A stretch of 64,000 nt of DNA from Solirubrobacterales bacterium. Its GTDB lineage: Bacteria; Actinomycetota; Thermoleophilia; Solirubrobacterales; 70-9. Position 1 is the first letter of the stretch; each line of letters starts with the position of its first letter. The stretch spans positions 45,839-109,838 of the forward strand of contig SHVA01000004.1 in NCBI GenBank assembly GCA_009691195.1, in the 5' to 3' direction. Shown here piece after piece: positions 1 through 10,064 of the stretch. The translations under genes were made by a program, and so were the position numbers. Under the pieces are notes generated by a model. The model saw nothing but the letters and a program-made list of their open reading frames with translations. It did no database searches and was not told the DNA's origin.

Positions 1-3000
1 CCGCCACCAGCAACCCGCCTCGGCCTGTGACCAAGGGGGTCGAGCACTCGCCCGAGCGCGTGGACCCGAGTCCGATCGAGGCCACGCTCGAGCCTCAGAG
101 CAACACCCGCTCGATCTGGCCGGCGATCTATCCCGAGCTGCTGAAGCTGGTGCGTGAGCACACCTCGACCATCGTCTTCGTCAACAACCGCCGCGCCTCG
201 GAGCGAATCGCAAAGCGCCTCAACGAGCTCGCGAACGACGATGCACCGGACCTACCCGAGCTCCCCGCGACCGAGCACGCGGGCAACACCACGGACGACG
301 CCGTCGGCGATGTCGAGATAGCGCGGGCCCATCACGGCTCGCTCTCCCATGAGGAGCGAACCGTGGTCGAGGAGCTGCTCAAGTCCGGGCAGCTTCCCTG
401 CCTGGTCGCCACGTCATCGCTGGAGCTGGGCATCGACATGGGCGCGGTGGACCTCGTGATCCAGATCGAGTCGCCGAAGTCCGTCACCCGGGGCCTGCAG
501 AGGATCGGACGCGCCGGCCACGGCCTGGGCGAGGTCTCGACCGGCCGCATCTTCCCCAAGTTCAGGGCAGACCTGCTCGAGTGCGCCGTGGTCGTACGGC
601 GGATGCGGACCGGGGAGATCGAGGAGACGGTCATCCCCCACAACCCCCTCGACGTGCTCGCCCAGCACCTCGTTTCGATGGCCGCGCTCGACGAGTGGGA
701 CGTTGACGAGGTCGAGAAGCTGGTCACGGCGACCGAGCCCTTCCGCGAGCTCGGGCGGGAGCAGCTCGAGAACGTCCTTGACATGCTCGACGGCCGCTAT
801 CCGTCCGAGCGCTTCGCCGAGCTTCGCCCCCGGATCGTCTGGGACCGCGCCGCGGGAACGATGCGCGGTCGCCCCGGAGCCCGCCAGCTCGCGATCGCGA
901 ACGCAGGCACCATCCCCGACCGCGGCCTCTACGGCGTCCACATGCCCGATGGCCGCCGCGTGGGCGAGCTCGACGAGGAGATGGTCTACGAGGCGCGCCC
1001 GGGGCAGACCTTCCTGCTGGGCGCCACCACCTGGCGAATCGAGGAGATCACCCGCGACCGGGTGATCGTCACCCCGGCCCCGGGGGTTCCGGGCGCCGTC
1101 CCCTTCTGGCGTGGCGACGGCATCGGCCGCCCGGCCGACCTCGGCAAGGCGATCGGCGCCTTCGCCCGCGAGGCCGTGAACATGGAGCCGAAGAAGCTCG
1201 CCAAGGAGTACGACCTCGACAGGCGCGCGGCCGAGAACCTGGTCGCCTACCTGAAGGAGCAGCAGGCGGCGACCCGGGTCGTCCCCTCCGACGAGAACAT
1301 CGTGATCGAGCGCTTCCGCGACGAGATCGGCGACTGGCGGCTCTGCATCCTCTCCCCCTGGGGCGGCCGGGTCCACGCCGCCTGGGGGCTGGCGCTGGCC
1401 GCCAAGCTCCGCGACGAGCACGGCCTCGAGGCCGACGCGATCTGGTCGGACGACGGGATCGCGATCCACATGCCAGACGCCGACGAGCCGCCGCCCTCCG
1501 ACATGGTCCTGATCGAGCCCGATGAGCTGGAGGACCTGGTCGTGCGGGAGCTATCGGGCTCGGCACTGTTCGGGGCCCGCTTCCGTGAGAATGCTGCGCG
1601 CTCGCTGCTGCTGCCCCGCGCCTGGCCCGGGAAGCGCACGCCGCTGTGGCAGCAGCGGCTGAAGGCGCAGAGCCTGCTCGAGGTCGCACGTGACTTCCCC
1701 CGCTTCCCCGTGATCCTCGAGACCTATCGCGAGTGCCTGCGCGACGTGCTCGACCTGACCTCGCTCGACCAGCTTCTGCGCGACCTCCACTCGCGCAAGG
1801 TGACGATGGTCGAGGTCGAGACCCAAACGGCGTCACCCTTCGCCTCCTCGCTGCTGTTCGATTTCGTCGCCACCTACATGTACGAGGGCGACACGCCGAA
1901 CGCCGAGCGGCGCGCCGCCGCACTCGCCCTGGACCGCGACCTGCTGCGCGAGCTGCTGGGACAGGAGGAGCTGCGCGAGCTGATCGATCCGGACGCGCTG
2001 GAGGAGGTGGTCGCCTACCTGCAGCGCACCGCCGACGGATCCCGGGCACGCGACCGCGACGAGCTCCAGCAGGTGCTTCGCCAGCTCGGCGATCTCAGCG
2101 CCGAGGAAGCCGAGGCGCGGGTGGCCGAGGGCTATTCCGCGGGCTCGATGCTCGAGAAGCTGGTCAAGGAGCGTCGCGTCGCCGAGGTCAGGGTCGCCGG
2201 CGAGCAGCGCTTCATCGCCGCCGAGGACGCCGGCCTCTACCGCGACGCGCTGGGCGTGCCACCCCCGGGTGGGCTGCCCGAGAGCTTCCTCGAGCCCGTC
2301 GAAGAGGCGATCTCCTCCCTGGTTCGCCGCTACGCGCGCACCAACGCGCCCTTCCGCACCGCCCAGCTCTCGTCGCGCTACGGCGTCGACCCGCTGCCGG
2401 CACTGCGCGAGCTCGAGGCCGCGGGCAATCTCGTCCGAGGCGAGCTGCTGCCCGGGGGCACCGAGCGCGAGTGGTGCGACTCGGATGTGCTGCGGCGCCT
2501 TCGCCGGGCCAGCCTCGCGCGGCTTCGCAAGGAGGTCGAGGCGACCGACCGCGCCGAGCTGGCCCGCTTCCTGCCGAGCTGGCAGAACGTGGATGCCCAC
2601 CGCGCCGCCGGCGCGGGCATCGATCGCCTTCGCGAGGCGCTGATCCCGCTCCAGGGCGTCGCCCTCACCCCGAAGGTCTGGGAGCGCGACGTGCTCCCCC
2701 GCCGCCTCGGCGCCTACAGCCCCTCCTGGCTGGACGAGCTCTGCACCAGCGGCGAGCTGGTCTGGATCGGCGCTGGAGCGCTCGGTCGCAACGACGGCCG
2801 CTGCGCCCTCTACTACCGCGAGGACGTGCACCTGGCCGGGCCGCCGCCCTCGAACGCCAAGCTCGAGGCCCCCGAGGGCGAGATCCACCAGAAGATCGTC
2901 GAGAGGCTCGCCGCGGGCCCGTCGTTCTGGCTCGACATCCTCCAGCTCGACTCATCGGCCGAGGAGCTGCACGAGGCGCTCTGGGACCTCGCCTGGTCGG

Positions 3001-3764
3001 GGGTCGTGACCAATGACGCCTTCGCCCCCCTGCGGGCGCCCCGCCTGCGCGCGACCGAGGGTGGGGAGCGCTCGGGAAGGCGCTTCGCCCGCCGCCGCGC
3101 CGCCGCGGCGGGGACGGTCCAGGGCCGCTGGTCGCTGACGGCGCCCCTGTTCGAGGGCGCCCCCTCGACGGGACCGCGGATGCGAGCCCAGGCGGAGCTG
3201 ATGCTGGAGCGCTACGGGATCGTCACCCGGGAGACGGCGCTGGCCGAGGGGATCCCCGGCGGCTTCGCCGGCATCTACGGCGAGCTCCAGAACCTCGAGC
3301 TGCTCGGCTCGGCCCGCCGCGGCTACTTCGTCGAGGGCCTCGGCGGCGCCCAGTTCGCGCTGCCCGGAGCCGTCGAGCGCCTGCGAGCGCTGCCCCGTCC
3401 CGACGGCGCCTATCTGGTGCTTGCGGCGACCGACCCGGCCAACCCCTATGGCACCTCCCTGCCCTGGCCGAAGCTTGCGGGAAACAGGCGACCGTCGAGG
3501 GCCCCGGGTGCCTACGTCCTGCTTCGCGACGGCGACGCAATGCTTCACGTGGACCGCGGAGGCCGCAGCGTCCTGCTCCTCTCCCCGCTGGAGGGAGAGG
3601 AGCTGACCGAAGCGCTGGCCGAGCTCGCCACAGCCGCCCGGGAGGGCCGGATCGAGAAGCTCGCCGTTGAGCGCCTCGACGGCGAATCGGTGATCGGCTC
3701 AGAGGTCGAGGAGGCGATGGTCGAGGCCGGGTTCCGTCGCCAGCCCAGGCGCCTGGTGGCCTGA
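1..3764 (+). CDS. lhr: Lhr-family ATP-dependent helicase, 5'-truncated by window edge
   Basis: Large superfamily 2 DNA/RNA helicase of the Lhr family, which acts in DNA repair. The reading frame is already open at base 3, so the start and the first RecA domain (Walker A, DEAH box) lie before the window; about 1,250 residues are visible of a usual ~1,500. The visible part starts just before the second RecA domain: TIVFVNNRRASERIA, then SLELGIDMGAVDLVIQ (motif V) and QRIGRAGHG (motif VI) within the first 170 residues. The rest is the long Lhr-specific winged-helix and C-terminal region ending PRRLVA. A Crp-like gene follows after 14 bases on the same strand. The GTG at 27 is internal, not the true start. 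Family assignment is secure; the exact nucleic acid substrate is not visible. Confidence 0.9.
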   Translation, partial: ATSNPPRPVTKGVEHSPERVDPSPIEATLEPQSNTRSIWPAIYPELLKLVREHTSTIVFVNNRRASERIAKRLNELANDDAPDLPELPATEHAGNTTDDAVGDVEIARAHHGSLSHEERTVVEELLKSGQLPCLVATSSLELGIDMGAVDLVIQIESPKSVTRGLQRIGRAGHGLGEVSTGRIFPKFRADLLECAVVVRRMRTGEIEETVIPHNPLDVLAQHLVSMAALDEWDVDEVEKLVTATEPFRELGREQLENVLDMLDGRYPSERFAELRPRIVWDRAAGTMRGRPGARQLAIANAGTIPDRGLYGVHMPDGRRVGELDEEMVYEARPGQTFLLGATTWRIEEITRDRVIVTPAPGVPGAVPFWRGDGIGRPADLGKAIGAFAREAVNMEPKKLAKEYDLDRRAAENLVAYLKEQQAATRVVPSDENIVIERFRDEIGDWRLCILSPWGGRVHAAWGLALAAKLRDEHGLEADAIWSDDGIAIHMPDADEPPPSDMVLIEPDELEDLVVRELSGSALFGARFRENAARSLLLPRAWPGKRTPLWQQRLKAQSLLEVARDFPRFPVILETYRECLRDVLDLTSLDQLLRDLHSRKVTMVEVETQTASPFASSLLFDFVATYMYEGDTPNAERRAAALALDRDLLRELLGQEELRELIDPDALEEVVAYLQRTADGSRARDRDELQQVLRQLGDLSAEEAEARVAEGYSAGSMLEKLVKERRVAEVRVAGEQRFIAAEDAGLYRDALGVPPPGGLPESFLEPVEEAISSLVRRYARTNAPFRTAQLSSRYGVDPLPALRELEAAGNLVRGELLPGGTEREWCDSDVLRRLRRASLARLRKEVEATDRAELARFLPSWQNVDAHRAAGAGIDRLREALIPLQGVALTPKVWERDVLPRRLGAYSPSWLDELCTSGELVWIGAGALGRNDGRCALYYREDVHLAGPPPSNAKLEAPEGEIHQKIVERLAAGPSFWLDILQLDSSAEELHEALWDLAWSGVVTNDAFAPLRAPRLRATEGGERSGRRFARRRAAAAGTVQGRWSLTAPLFEGAPSTGPRMRAQAELMLERYGIVTRETALAEGIPGGFAGIYGELQNLELLGSARRGYFVEGLGGAQFALPGAVERLRALPRPDGAYLVLAATDPANPYGTSLPWPKLAGNRRPSRAPGAYVLLRDGDAMLHVDRGGRSVLLLSPLEGEELTEALAELATAAREGRIEKLAVERLDGESVIGSEVEEAMVEAGFRRQPRRLVA

Positions 3765-3778
3765 GGAATAATCAAGGG

Positions 3779-4474
3779 ATGGCGTCGCAGGTGGAGGAGA
3801 TCGTCGAGTTGCTGCAGCGCGTGCCGCTGTTCTCCGAGCTGTCGGATCCCGAGCTCGAGCGGGTGGCCCAGGTCGCCGTGCCGCGATCGTTCCCGCGCGA
3901 CACCCGCGTCTTTCACGAGGGCGACGCCGGCGATGCCTGTTACATCGTTTGCAGCGGGAGCTGCCGGGTCACCCGAGAGCACTCCGACGGCCGCGCGATC
4001 ACCCTCGCCAGCCTCGGCCCCGGGGCGATCTTCGGCGAGCTGGCGATGCTGGACGGGGAGCGCCGCTCGGCGAGCGTGGAGGCACTCGAGGACATGGAGC
4101 TGCTGGCCCTGCCGGGCTCCGACGTCCGTGCCCTGATCCGCGGCCACGCCGAGATGGCCGAGAAGCTCGTCGTGGCGCTGACCAGGAGGCTGCGCGACGC
4201 CAACGAGCGGATCTCGCGCCAGTCCTTCCAGACGGTCCCGAGCCGCGTCGCGGGAGTGCTTCGCCGCCTCGTCGCCGAGGAGGAGGGCCTGCCCGGGATC
4301 CAAGACGGGGTCACGATCCGCATGACCCAGGCGGACCTCGCCCAGCTCGCCGGAACCTCGCGCGAAAGCGTGAGCCGATTCCTCGCCACCCTGGAGCGAG
4401 CCGGCGTGGTCAAGGTTGGCCGTGGAAGGGTCACCGTGTTGGACCCGCTGCGCCTCGACTCCTACATCTTCTAG
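3779..4474 (+). CDS. Crp/Fnr-family transcriptional regulator
   Basis: 231-residue cyclic-nucleotide-binding-type regulator. Residues ~10-125 form the cNMP-binding beta-roll (LFSELSDPELERVAQ, GDAGDACYIVCSG, GAIFGELAMLDGERRSASV). A dimerisation helix follows, and residues ~165-225 carry a Crp-type winged helix-turn-helix (MTQADLAQLAGTSRESVSRFLATLERAGVV cut across its two helices). The phosphate-binding cassette GELAMLDGERRSASV resembles cAMP-binding members, but the ligand cannot be proved from sequence. There is no cysteine cluster like that of Fnr. The ATG at 3779 follows the Lhr stop by 14 bases, and the TAG stop overlaps the GTG start of pcm (TAGTG), so the two are probably translationally coupled. 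Regulon unknown. Confidence 0.9.
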   Translation: MASQVEEIVELLQRVPLFSELSDPELERVAQVAVPRSFPRDTRVFHEGDAGDACYIVCSGSCRVTREHSDGRAITLASLGPGAIFGELAMLDGERRSASVEALEDMELLALPGSDVRALIRGHAEMAEKLVVALTRRLRDANERISRQSFQTVPSRVAGVLRRLVAEEEGLPGIQDGVTIRMTQADLAQLAGTSRESVSRFLATLERAGVVKVGRGRVTVLDPLRLDSYIF

Positions 4475-5139
4475 TGGCCCACGCGGAGCCGGACTTTGCG
4501 GCCGACCGGGCGCGGATGGTGGAGCGCCAGCTTCGCCGCCGGGGCGTCTCCGACGAGAGGGTGCTGCGGGCGATGACCGAGGTACCCCGTGAGCGTTTCG
4601 TGCCCACGAAGCTGCGCGGGCGCGCATACGACGACGGAGCGCTGCCGATCGGCCGGGAGCAGACGATCTCCCAGCCCTGGGTCGTCGCCGCGATCTGCCA
4701 GGCGCTGAGGCTCGAGGGGCGCGAGACGGTTCTCGAGATCGGCACCGGCTCCGGCTATTCGACCGCGGTGATCGCGCTGCTCGCGGCGGAGGTGATCAGC
4801 CTCGAGCGGATCGCGGAGCTCGGGGACGCCGCCCGGGAGCGACTCGAGCAGCTCGGGGTGGACAACGCCGAGGTGATCGTCGCCGACGGCAGCAAGGGGC
4901 ACCCCGCGCGGGCGCCCTACGACGCGATCGCCGTCCACGCCGCGACCCCCGAGGCGCCGCACAGCCTGATCTCCGAGCTTGCCCCGAACGGTAGGCTCGT
5001 GGTTCCGATCGCGACTGCCACCGCGGACCTGCTGACCGCGTTCAGCCGGGTGGATGGGGAGTTGACGCAGGAGACCATCGGCCCCTGTCGCTTCGTGCCC
5101 CTGATCGGCGCTGAGGGATTCGCCGATCCATCGCAATGA
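4474..5139 (+). CDS. pcm: Protein-L-isoaspartate O-methyltransferase
   Basis: 221-residue SAM-dependent methyltransferase that repairs isoaspartyl residues in aged proteins in the cytoplasm. Visible family motifs are RARMVERQLRRRGV near the N-terminus, PRERFVP, the QTISQPWVVA substrate loop, motif I VLEIGTGSGYSTAV, and APYDAIAVHAATPEAP near the end. The chosen start is the GTG at 4474 sharing its G with the Crp stop codon (TAGTG); the in-frame ATG at 4516 is a possible shorter start. Length is normal for the family. The same frame is open further upstream inside the Crp gene, but that stretch encodes no recognisable domain. Confidence 0.9.
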   Translation: MAHAEPDFAADRARMVERQLRRRGVSDERVLRAMTEVPRERFVPTKLRGRAYDDGALPIGREQTISQPWVVAAICQALRLEGRETVLEIGTGSGYSTAVIALLAAEVISLERIAELGDAARERLEQLGVDNAEVIVADGSKGHPARAPYDAIAVHAATPEAPHSLISELAPNGRLVVPIATATADLLTAFSRVDGELTQETIGPCRFVPLIGAEGFADPSQ

Positions 5140-5159
5140 CAATGATCTAGGCTCGCCGG

Positions 5160-5564
5160 ATGAGCGGCGGAATCTTCGTACTCAACTTCTACTCGGCCCT
5201 GTTCGTGGACCAGCTGCGTCGCGGCCGGAAGACCGCGACGATCCGGCTCGGCGACAAGGCGCGCAAGTACAGGCGCGGCCAGGTCGTCTGGATCACAGTC
5301 GGCTTTCGCAACACGCCGCGCGAGAAGATCTTCGCCGCCGTGGTCGACGACGTCGAAGTGAAGAAGGTCTCCGAGCTCTCTCCGCGGGACATCGAGCATG
5401 ACAATCCCGAGTTTCGCCGCCTCGAGGAGACGGTCAAATTCCTCGAGCAGATCTACAGCCGACCGATCTCGATGGAGGACACGGTGACGGTGATCAGCTT
5501 CTCGCAGATCGTGGAGCGGCCGAACACCCAGATGGGCAACGGCGAAACCCCCTCACAGAACTAG
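5160..5564 (+). CDS. ASCH-like domain protein
   Basis: 134-residue small protein resembling the ASCH/PUA-like beta-barrel family, proposed to bind RNA. Typical elements are an N-terminal strand followed by LRRGRKTATIRLGDKARKY, then GQVVWITVG, an acidic-basic region VEVKKVSELSPRDIE, and a final strand DTVTVISFSQI. There is no signal peptide or membrane segment. The ATG at 5160 is preceded by TAGGCT and a 6-base gap, so it is probably a leaderless start. The gene lies 20 bases after pcm and 9 bases before an SRPBCC gene. ASCH assignment is by pattern memory and the cellular role is unknown. Confidence 0.65.
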   Translation: MSGGIFVLNFYSALFVDQLRRGRKTATIRLGDKARKYRRGQVVWITVGFRNTPREKIFAAVVDDVEVKKVSELSPRDIEHDNPEFRRLEETVKFLEQIYSRPISMEDTVTVISFSQIVERPNTQMGNGETPSQN

Positions 5565-5573
5565 GGAGCCACG

Positions 5574-6047
5574 ATGGCTGAGTACCGATTCCTGACCACC
5601 TGGCTGATCGAGGCCCCGCGCGAGAGGGTGTGGGAGGCGATCTTCGAGTCCGAGCGCTGGCCCGAGTGGTGGAAGGGCGTGCTCGAGGCCGAGAAGACCG
5701 CCGAGGGCGACGAGACAGGGGTCGGCCAGCGGGGACGCTACGTATGGAAGTCGAAGCTCCCCTACCGGCTCGAGTTCTCGATCCGGACCACCAGGGTCGA
5801 GCCGCCCACGCTGTTCGAGGGCGAGGCCGACGGCGAGCTCGCGGGAATCGGCCGCTGGCGACTGTTCGAGCAGGACGGGGTCACCGCCGTGCTCTACGAG
5901 TGGAGCGTGCACACCACCAGGGCCTTGATGAACCTGCTCACCCCGATCGCCCGACCGATCTTCGCCGTCAACCACGACTACGTGATGCGAAACGGCGGCG
6001 AGGGCCTCGCAAGGCTGCTCGACGCGCGGCTACTGGCCAGCGACTAG
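5574..6047 (+). CDS. SRPBCC-family (START-like) protein
   Basis: 157-residue protein with the pattern of the polyketide cyclase/START-like fold. The N-terminal strand TTWLIEAPRERVWEAIFE leads into the helix and ESERWPEWWKGV, followed by alternating strands (GQRGRYVWKSKLPYRLEFSI, GIGRWRLFE, VTAVLYEWSV) and a long C-terminal helix NGGEGLARLLDARL. Such proteins bind hydrophobic ligands in a deep pocket; the ligand here is unknown. The start ATG is preceded by an AGGGAGCC ribosome-binding site. It sits 9 bases after the ASCH-like gene and just before the groESL promoter, so the transcript from lhr or pcm probably ends around here. Confidence 0.8.
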   Translation: MAEYRFLTTWLIEAPRERVWEAIFESERWPEWWKGVLEAEKTAEGDETGVGQRGRYVWKSKLPYRLEFSIRTTRVEPPTLFEGEADGELAGIGRWRLFEQDGVTAVLYEWSVHTTRALMNLLTPIARPIFAVNHDYVMRNGGEGLARLLDARLLASD

Positions 6048-6075
6048 TTGCCTTTCGGCGCCTCTCCCCTACTAT
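6048..6075 (+). promoter_or_regulatory. groESL promoter (-35/-10)
   Basis: TTGCCT (6048-6053) and TACTAT (6070-6075) are separated by 16 bases, a good housekeeping-sigma match. The CIRCE operator begins 10 bases after the -10 element, at about the start of the transcript. This predicts a 5' leader of roughly 95 bases before groES. Confidence 0.75.
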
Positions 6076-6084
6076 GAGCACGAG

Positions 6085-6111
6085 TTGGCACTCTCTTATG
6101 GCGAGTGCCAA
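6085..6111 (+). promoter_or_regulatory. CIRCE operator (HrcA binding site)
   Basis: Perfect inverted repeat TTGGCACTC - 9 bases - GAGTGCCAA. The standard CIRCE is TTAGCACTC-N9-GAGTGCTAA. One base differs in each arm and the change is symmetric, so the palindrome is intact. Position just after the groESL -10 element and before groES is the usual place for repression by HrcA. No hrcA gene lies in the window. Confidence 0.93.
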
Positions 6112-6175
6112 GAAGCGTGATCGGGCTGATTGCGGCCTGATCTGACCTGAAAACCTCGAACGGAGGTATTTGCGA

Positions 6176-6460
6176 ATGAAGCTGAAGCCCCTTGGCGATC
6201 GCCTGATCGTTCAGGCGTCCGAGGAGGAGGAGACGACCGCGAGCGGAATCGTCCTGCCCGATACGGCGAAGGAGAAGCCCCAGATGGGCAAGGTCCTAGC
6301 CGTGGGCGACGGTCCGATCGAGGACGGCAAGCGCCGTTCGATGGACGTCAGCAAGGGCGATGAGATCCTCTACTCCAAGTACGGCGGCACCGAGATCACG
6401 ATCGAAGGCGATGACCTTCTCGTGCTGCGTGAATCGGACGTCCTGGCAAAGGTCGAGTAG
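6176..6460 (+). CDS. groES: Co-chaperonin GroES
   Basis: 94-residue 10-kDa chaperonin subunit that caps the GroEL ring. It shows [13 protein letters not shown] at the start, the mobile-loop region [20 protein letters not shown], and the closing [17 protein letters not shown]. The ATG at 6176 is chosen over a TTG six bases upstream because GGAGG (6162-6166) is nine bases before it. It is the first gene of the operon, 27 bases before groEL, under the CIRCE/HrcA heat-shock operator. Confidence 0.97.
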   Translation: MKLKPLGDRLIVQASEEEETTASGIVLPDTAKEKPQMGKVLAVGDGPIEDGKRRSMDVSKGDEILYSKYGGTEITIEGDDLLVLRESDVLAKVE

Positions 6461-8128
<1,668 letters not shown>

Positions 8129-8178
8129 CCAGGCATTGGCGGCGGCTCCCCCGGGGCCGCCTACGATGTTTGTGCTGG

Positions 8179-8216
8179 AAGACGAGAGGCCCGGGGAAGC
8201 CCGGGCCTCTCGTCTT
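8179..8216. terminator. Bidirectional terminator hairpin after groEL
   Basis: A perfect 17-bp stem (8179-8195 pairing with 8200-8216) with the four-base loop GAAG. It is followed by only a short T stretch on the plus strand and AA on the other side. It stands between groEL (+) and the convergent minus-strand gene that ends at 8217, so it can serve both. Confidence 0.85.
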
Positions 8217-8738
8217 TCAGAGCGGCCTGCCGCTCTTGTCGATCAGCAGCCAGTTGCCGCCGAACTCGAAGACGTCATGACAGAGGATCTGATCGCGCGT
8301 GTCGTCAACGTAGTAGTAGAGGGGCCGGCCCAGGTAGGTCAGCTGCCGACGGCCGTCGGTACGCGGGACCGTTCCCAATCGCTTGCCGGGAACGCCGGGG
8401 CCTGCACGGGGCTTGCCCTTGGTGATCACCGGGGGCCAGGCGCGGGCGCAGTCTCCGTAGCAGCGTGGCTTCTTGCCCTTCTTCTCCAGATCAAACAGGT
8501 AGAAGGCGCGCCCAGCGGAGTGCACGAGCGCCTTGCCGAAGGAGGTTGACCGCAGGCTGACGCGGATGCCCCGCTTGGCAGCGGCGCTGACGACGGGTCC
8601 GCTCTCCACGGTCTCTGCCGACACCGACGCCGACGCCGACGCTGACGCCTCCGGGCCGGCGCCTGAATCGACGCTCAACACGACGGCAACCGCCGCCACA
8701 AGCGCTGCCGCGAAAATCGCTGTCAGGGCGCGTCTCAA
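8217..8738 (-). CDS. Secreted repeat-family protein (COG4315-like)
   Basis: 173-residue exported protein. Residues 1-25 (RRALTAIFAAALVAAVAVVLSV) form a signal peptide or anchor, followed by a low-complexity ASASASASVSA stretch. The body has the two-part pattern of secreted lipoprotein-type repeats of unknown function: GRAFYLFDLEKKGKKPRCYGDCARAWPPV and later GRRQLTYLGRPLYYYVDDT, each read in part. Conserved Cys-x3-Cys and aromatic residues are present, but no lipobox is seen. The start is a TTG at 8738 and no better codon is near. It is convergent with groEL, and the NDUFA9-like gene ends 45 bases upstream on the same strand. Function is not established for the family. Confidence 0.75.
   Translation of the reverse strand: MRRALTAIFAAALVAAVAVVLSVDSGAGPEASASASASVSAETVESGPVVSAAAKRGIRVSLRSTSFGKALVHSAGRAFYLFDLEKKGKKPRCYGDCARAWPPVITKGKPRAGPGVPGKRLGTVPRTDGRRQLTYLGRPLYYYVDDTRDQILCHDVFEFGGNWLLIDKSGRPL
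8618..8649. repeat. Hexanucleotide tandem repeat (GACGCC-like units)
   Basis: About five imperfect copies of a six-base unit (ccgaca, ccgacg x3, ctgacg) inside the secreted repeat-family gene. They encode the Ala-Ser run just after the signal peptide. The unit is a multiple of three, so copy changes would vary linker length without shifting frame. Confidence 0.7.
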
Positions 8739-8783
8739 GATGAGTGACCGTTACCGGTGACCCTTAGCGCCGGGTAAAGGCGC

Positions 8784-9674
8784 TCAGCGGCCGAGAACCT
8801 CCGCCATCGAGCAAGGGGCGACTCCCAATCGCTCCGGGTCCACCGTGCCGCGCTGGGTCGTCATCGGCACCTCCATCAGCTCCGCTTCCTCCCAGGTCGC
8901 GAACACCGCGGGCCCGGCGATCAGCTCGGCGATCCTCAGGCTCGTCTTGACCAGCGGCAGCGGCACGTGGAGCAGGGGGCGGTCGCGGTGGAGGGATCCG
9001 AGCACTTCCTCGACGATCTCGTCGTATGAGAGCGTCTGGGGACCGGCCAGCTCGTAGCGCGCGCCCTCGCCCTTCTTGGCCGCGGGCCCCTTCCCCTCCA
9101 GCGCCGCCGTCACGCAACGGGCGACGTCGGCGGCCCAGATCGGCTGGTAGCGCGCCTCTCCATCCCCGACCACGGGCACGGCCGGCAGCTTCGAGAAGCG
9201 CCGCAGCAACGTCACCCAGGGGTCGCCCGGCCCGTAGACGATCGAGGGGGCGAAGACCGTGGTCCGCAGCGGGGAGGCCAGCACCACCCGCTCGGCAAGC
9301 GCCTTGGCGCGGAAGAAGCGCGTGCGCTGGAAGTCGCTCGCGTTCAGCGCCGAGAAGAAGAGGAAGCGCTTGGCGCCGGCGCGCTCGGCTGCGCGCAGTA
9401 GCCGCACCGTCGCCAGGCCGTTCAGCTCCTCGACCGAGCCGCTGGGCTGGTCGCGGATGCTGGCGGCGAGGTGGATAACGGTGTCGACGCCCCGCATCGC
9501 GTGGCGCGCCGAGCGCGCATCGGCCAGGTCCCCGAGCGAGATCTGGACGTTGACCCGGTTGGGTCCGAGACGCCGCGGCTCGCGCACGAGCACGCGCACC
9601 TCCTCGCCGGAGGCCAGCAGCAGGGGCAACAGCTCCCCGCCGATCAATCCCGTCGCTCCCGTCAGCAGGATCAC
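8784..9674 (-). CDS. NAD(P)-binding SDR, NDUFA9-like family
   Basis: 296-residue atypical short-chain dehydrogenase. The N-terminal Rossmann motif is ILLTGATGLIGGELLPLLL, then GVDTVIHLAASI and FLFFSALNAS, with PSIVYGPGDPWVTLLRRF typical of the complex-I NDUFA9-like atypical SDRs. The catalytic Tyr-x3-Lys is not present in its classic form (FFRAKALAE occupies that place), as expected for this subfamily. Start is a GTG at 9674; TAGAGT lies six bases before it (9681-9686), so it is probably leaderless. Substrate unknown; many relatives bind quinone-linked or lipid substrates. Confidence 0.8.
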   Translation of the reverse strand: MILLTGATGLIGGELLPLLLASGEEVRVLVREPRRLGPNRVNVQISLGDLADARSARHAMRGVDTVIHLAASIRDQPSGSVEELNGLATVRLLRAAERAGAKRFLFFSALNASDFQRTRFFRAKALAERVVLASPLRTTVFAPSIVYGPGDPWVTLLRRFSKLPAVPVVGDGEARYQPIWAADVARCVTAALEGKGPAAKKGEGARYELAGPQTLSYDEIVEEVLGSLHRDRPLLHVPLPLVKTSLRIAELIAGPAVFATWEEAELMEVPMTTQRGTVDPERLGVAPCSMAEVLGR

Positions 9675-9793
9675 GCGTTCACTCTAACCAGCAGGCCAGT
9701 TCCCTAGAATGTGCCGCTCGCCGGCGGGCCCAGGGGCCCCGGGCGGTAGTCGGAACTTCCTGAGTCCACGACAACTCGTAGAAAGGGAGCCCA

Positions 9794-10057
9794 GTGGCCT
9801 ACGTCATCGCGGAGCCCTGCATCGGAGAAAAGGACAACTCCTGCGTCGAGGTCTGCCCGGTGGACTGCATCCACCCGACCCCCGACGAGCCCGACTACGA
9901 CGCCGCCAAGCAGCTCTTCATCGACCCCGACGAGTGCATTGACTGCGACGCCTGCGTCGAGGCCTGCCCCGTCGACGCCTGCTTCGCCGAGGACCAGCTC
10001 CCCGGCGAGTGGGCGAAGTACACCGAGGTCAACGCGCAGTACTACACCAGCAAGTAG
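9794..10057 (+). CDS. fdxA: Seven-iron ferredoxin (3Fe-4S/4Fe-4S)
   Basis: 87-residue electron carrier. The first cluster motif is C9-x7-C17-x3-C21-x3-C25P type, as in Azotobacter ferredoxin I, which holds a 3Fe-4S cluster. The second is ECIDCDACVEACPVDAC, a CxxCxxCxxxCP 4Fe-4S motif. The GTG start at 9794 has GAAAGGGAG just upstream. A possible -10 TAGAAT at 9705-9710 predicts a leader of roughly 75 bases. It is convergent with mrp, whose stop is 7 bases away. The redox partner is not shown by the context. Confidence 0.9.
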   Translation: MAYVIAEPCIGEKDNSCVEVCPVDCIHPTPDEPDYDAAKQLFIDPDECIDCDACVEACPVDACFAEDQLPGEWAKYTEVNAQYYTSK

Positions 10058-10064
10058 CGCCCGC

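Noticed and set aside
3949..4473. Longer pcm reading through the Crp gene in another frame
   Set aside because: No homology before the GTG at 4474, and the Crp gene is clearly coding in its own frame.
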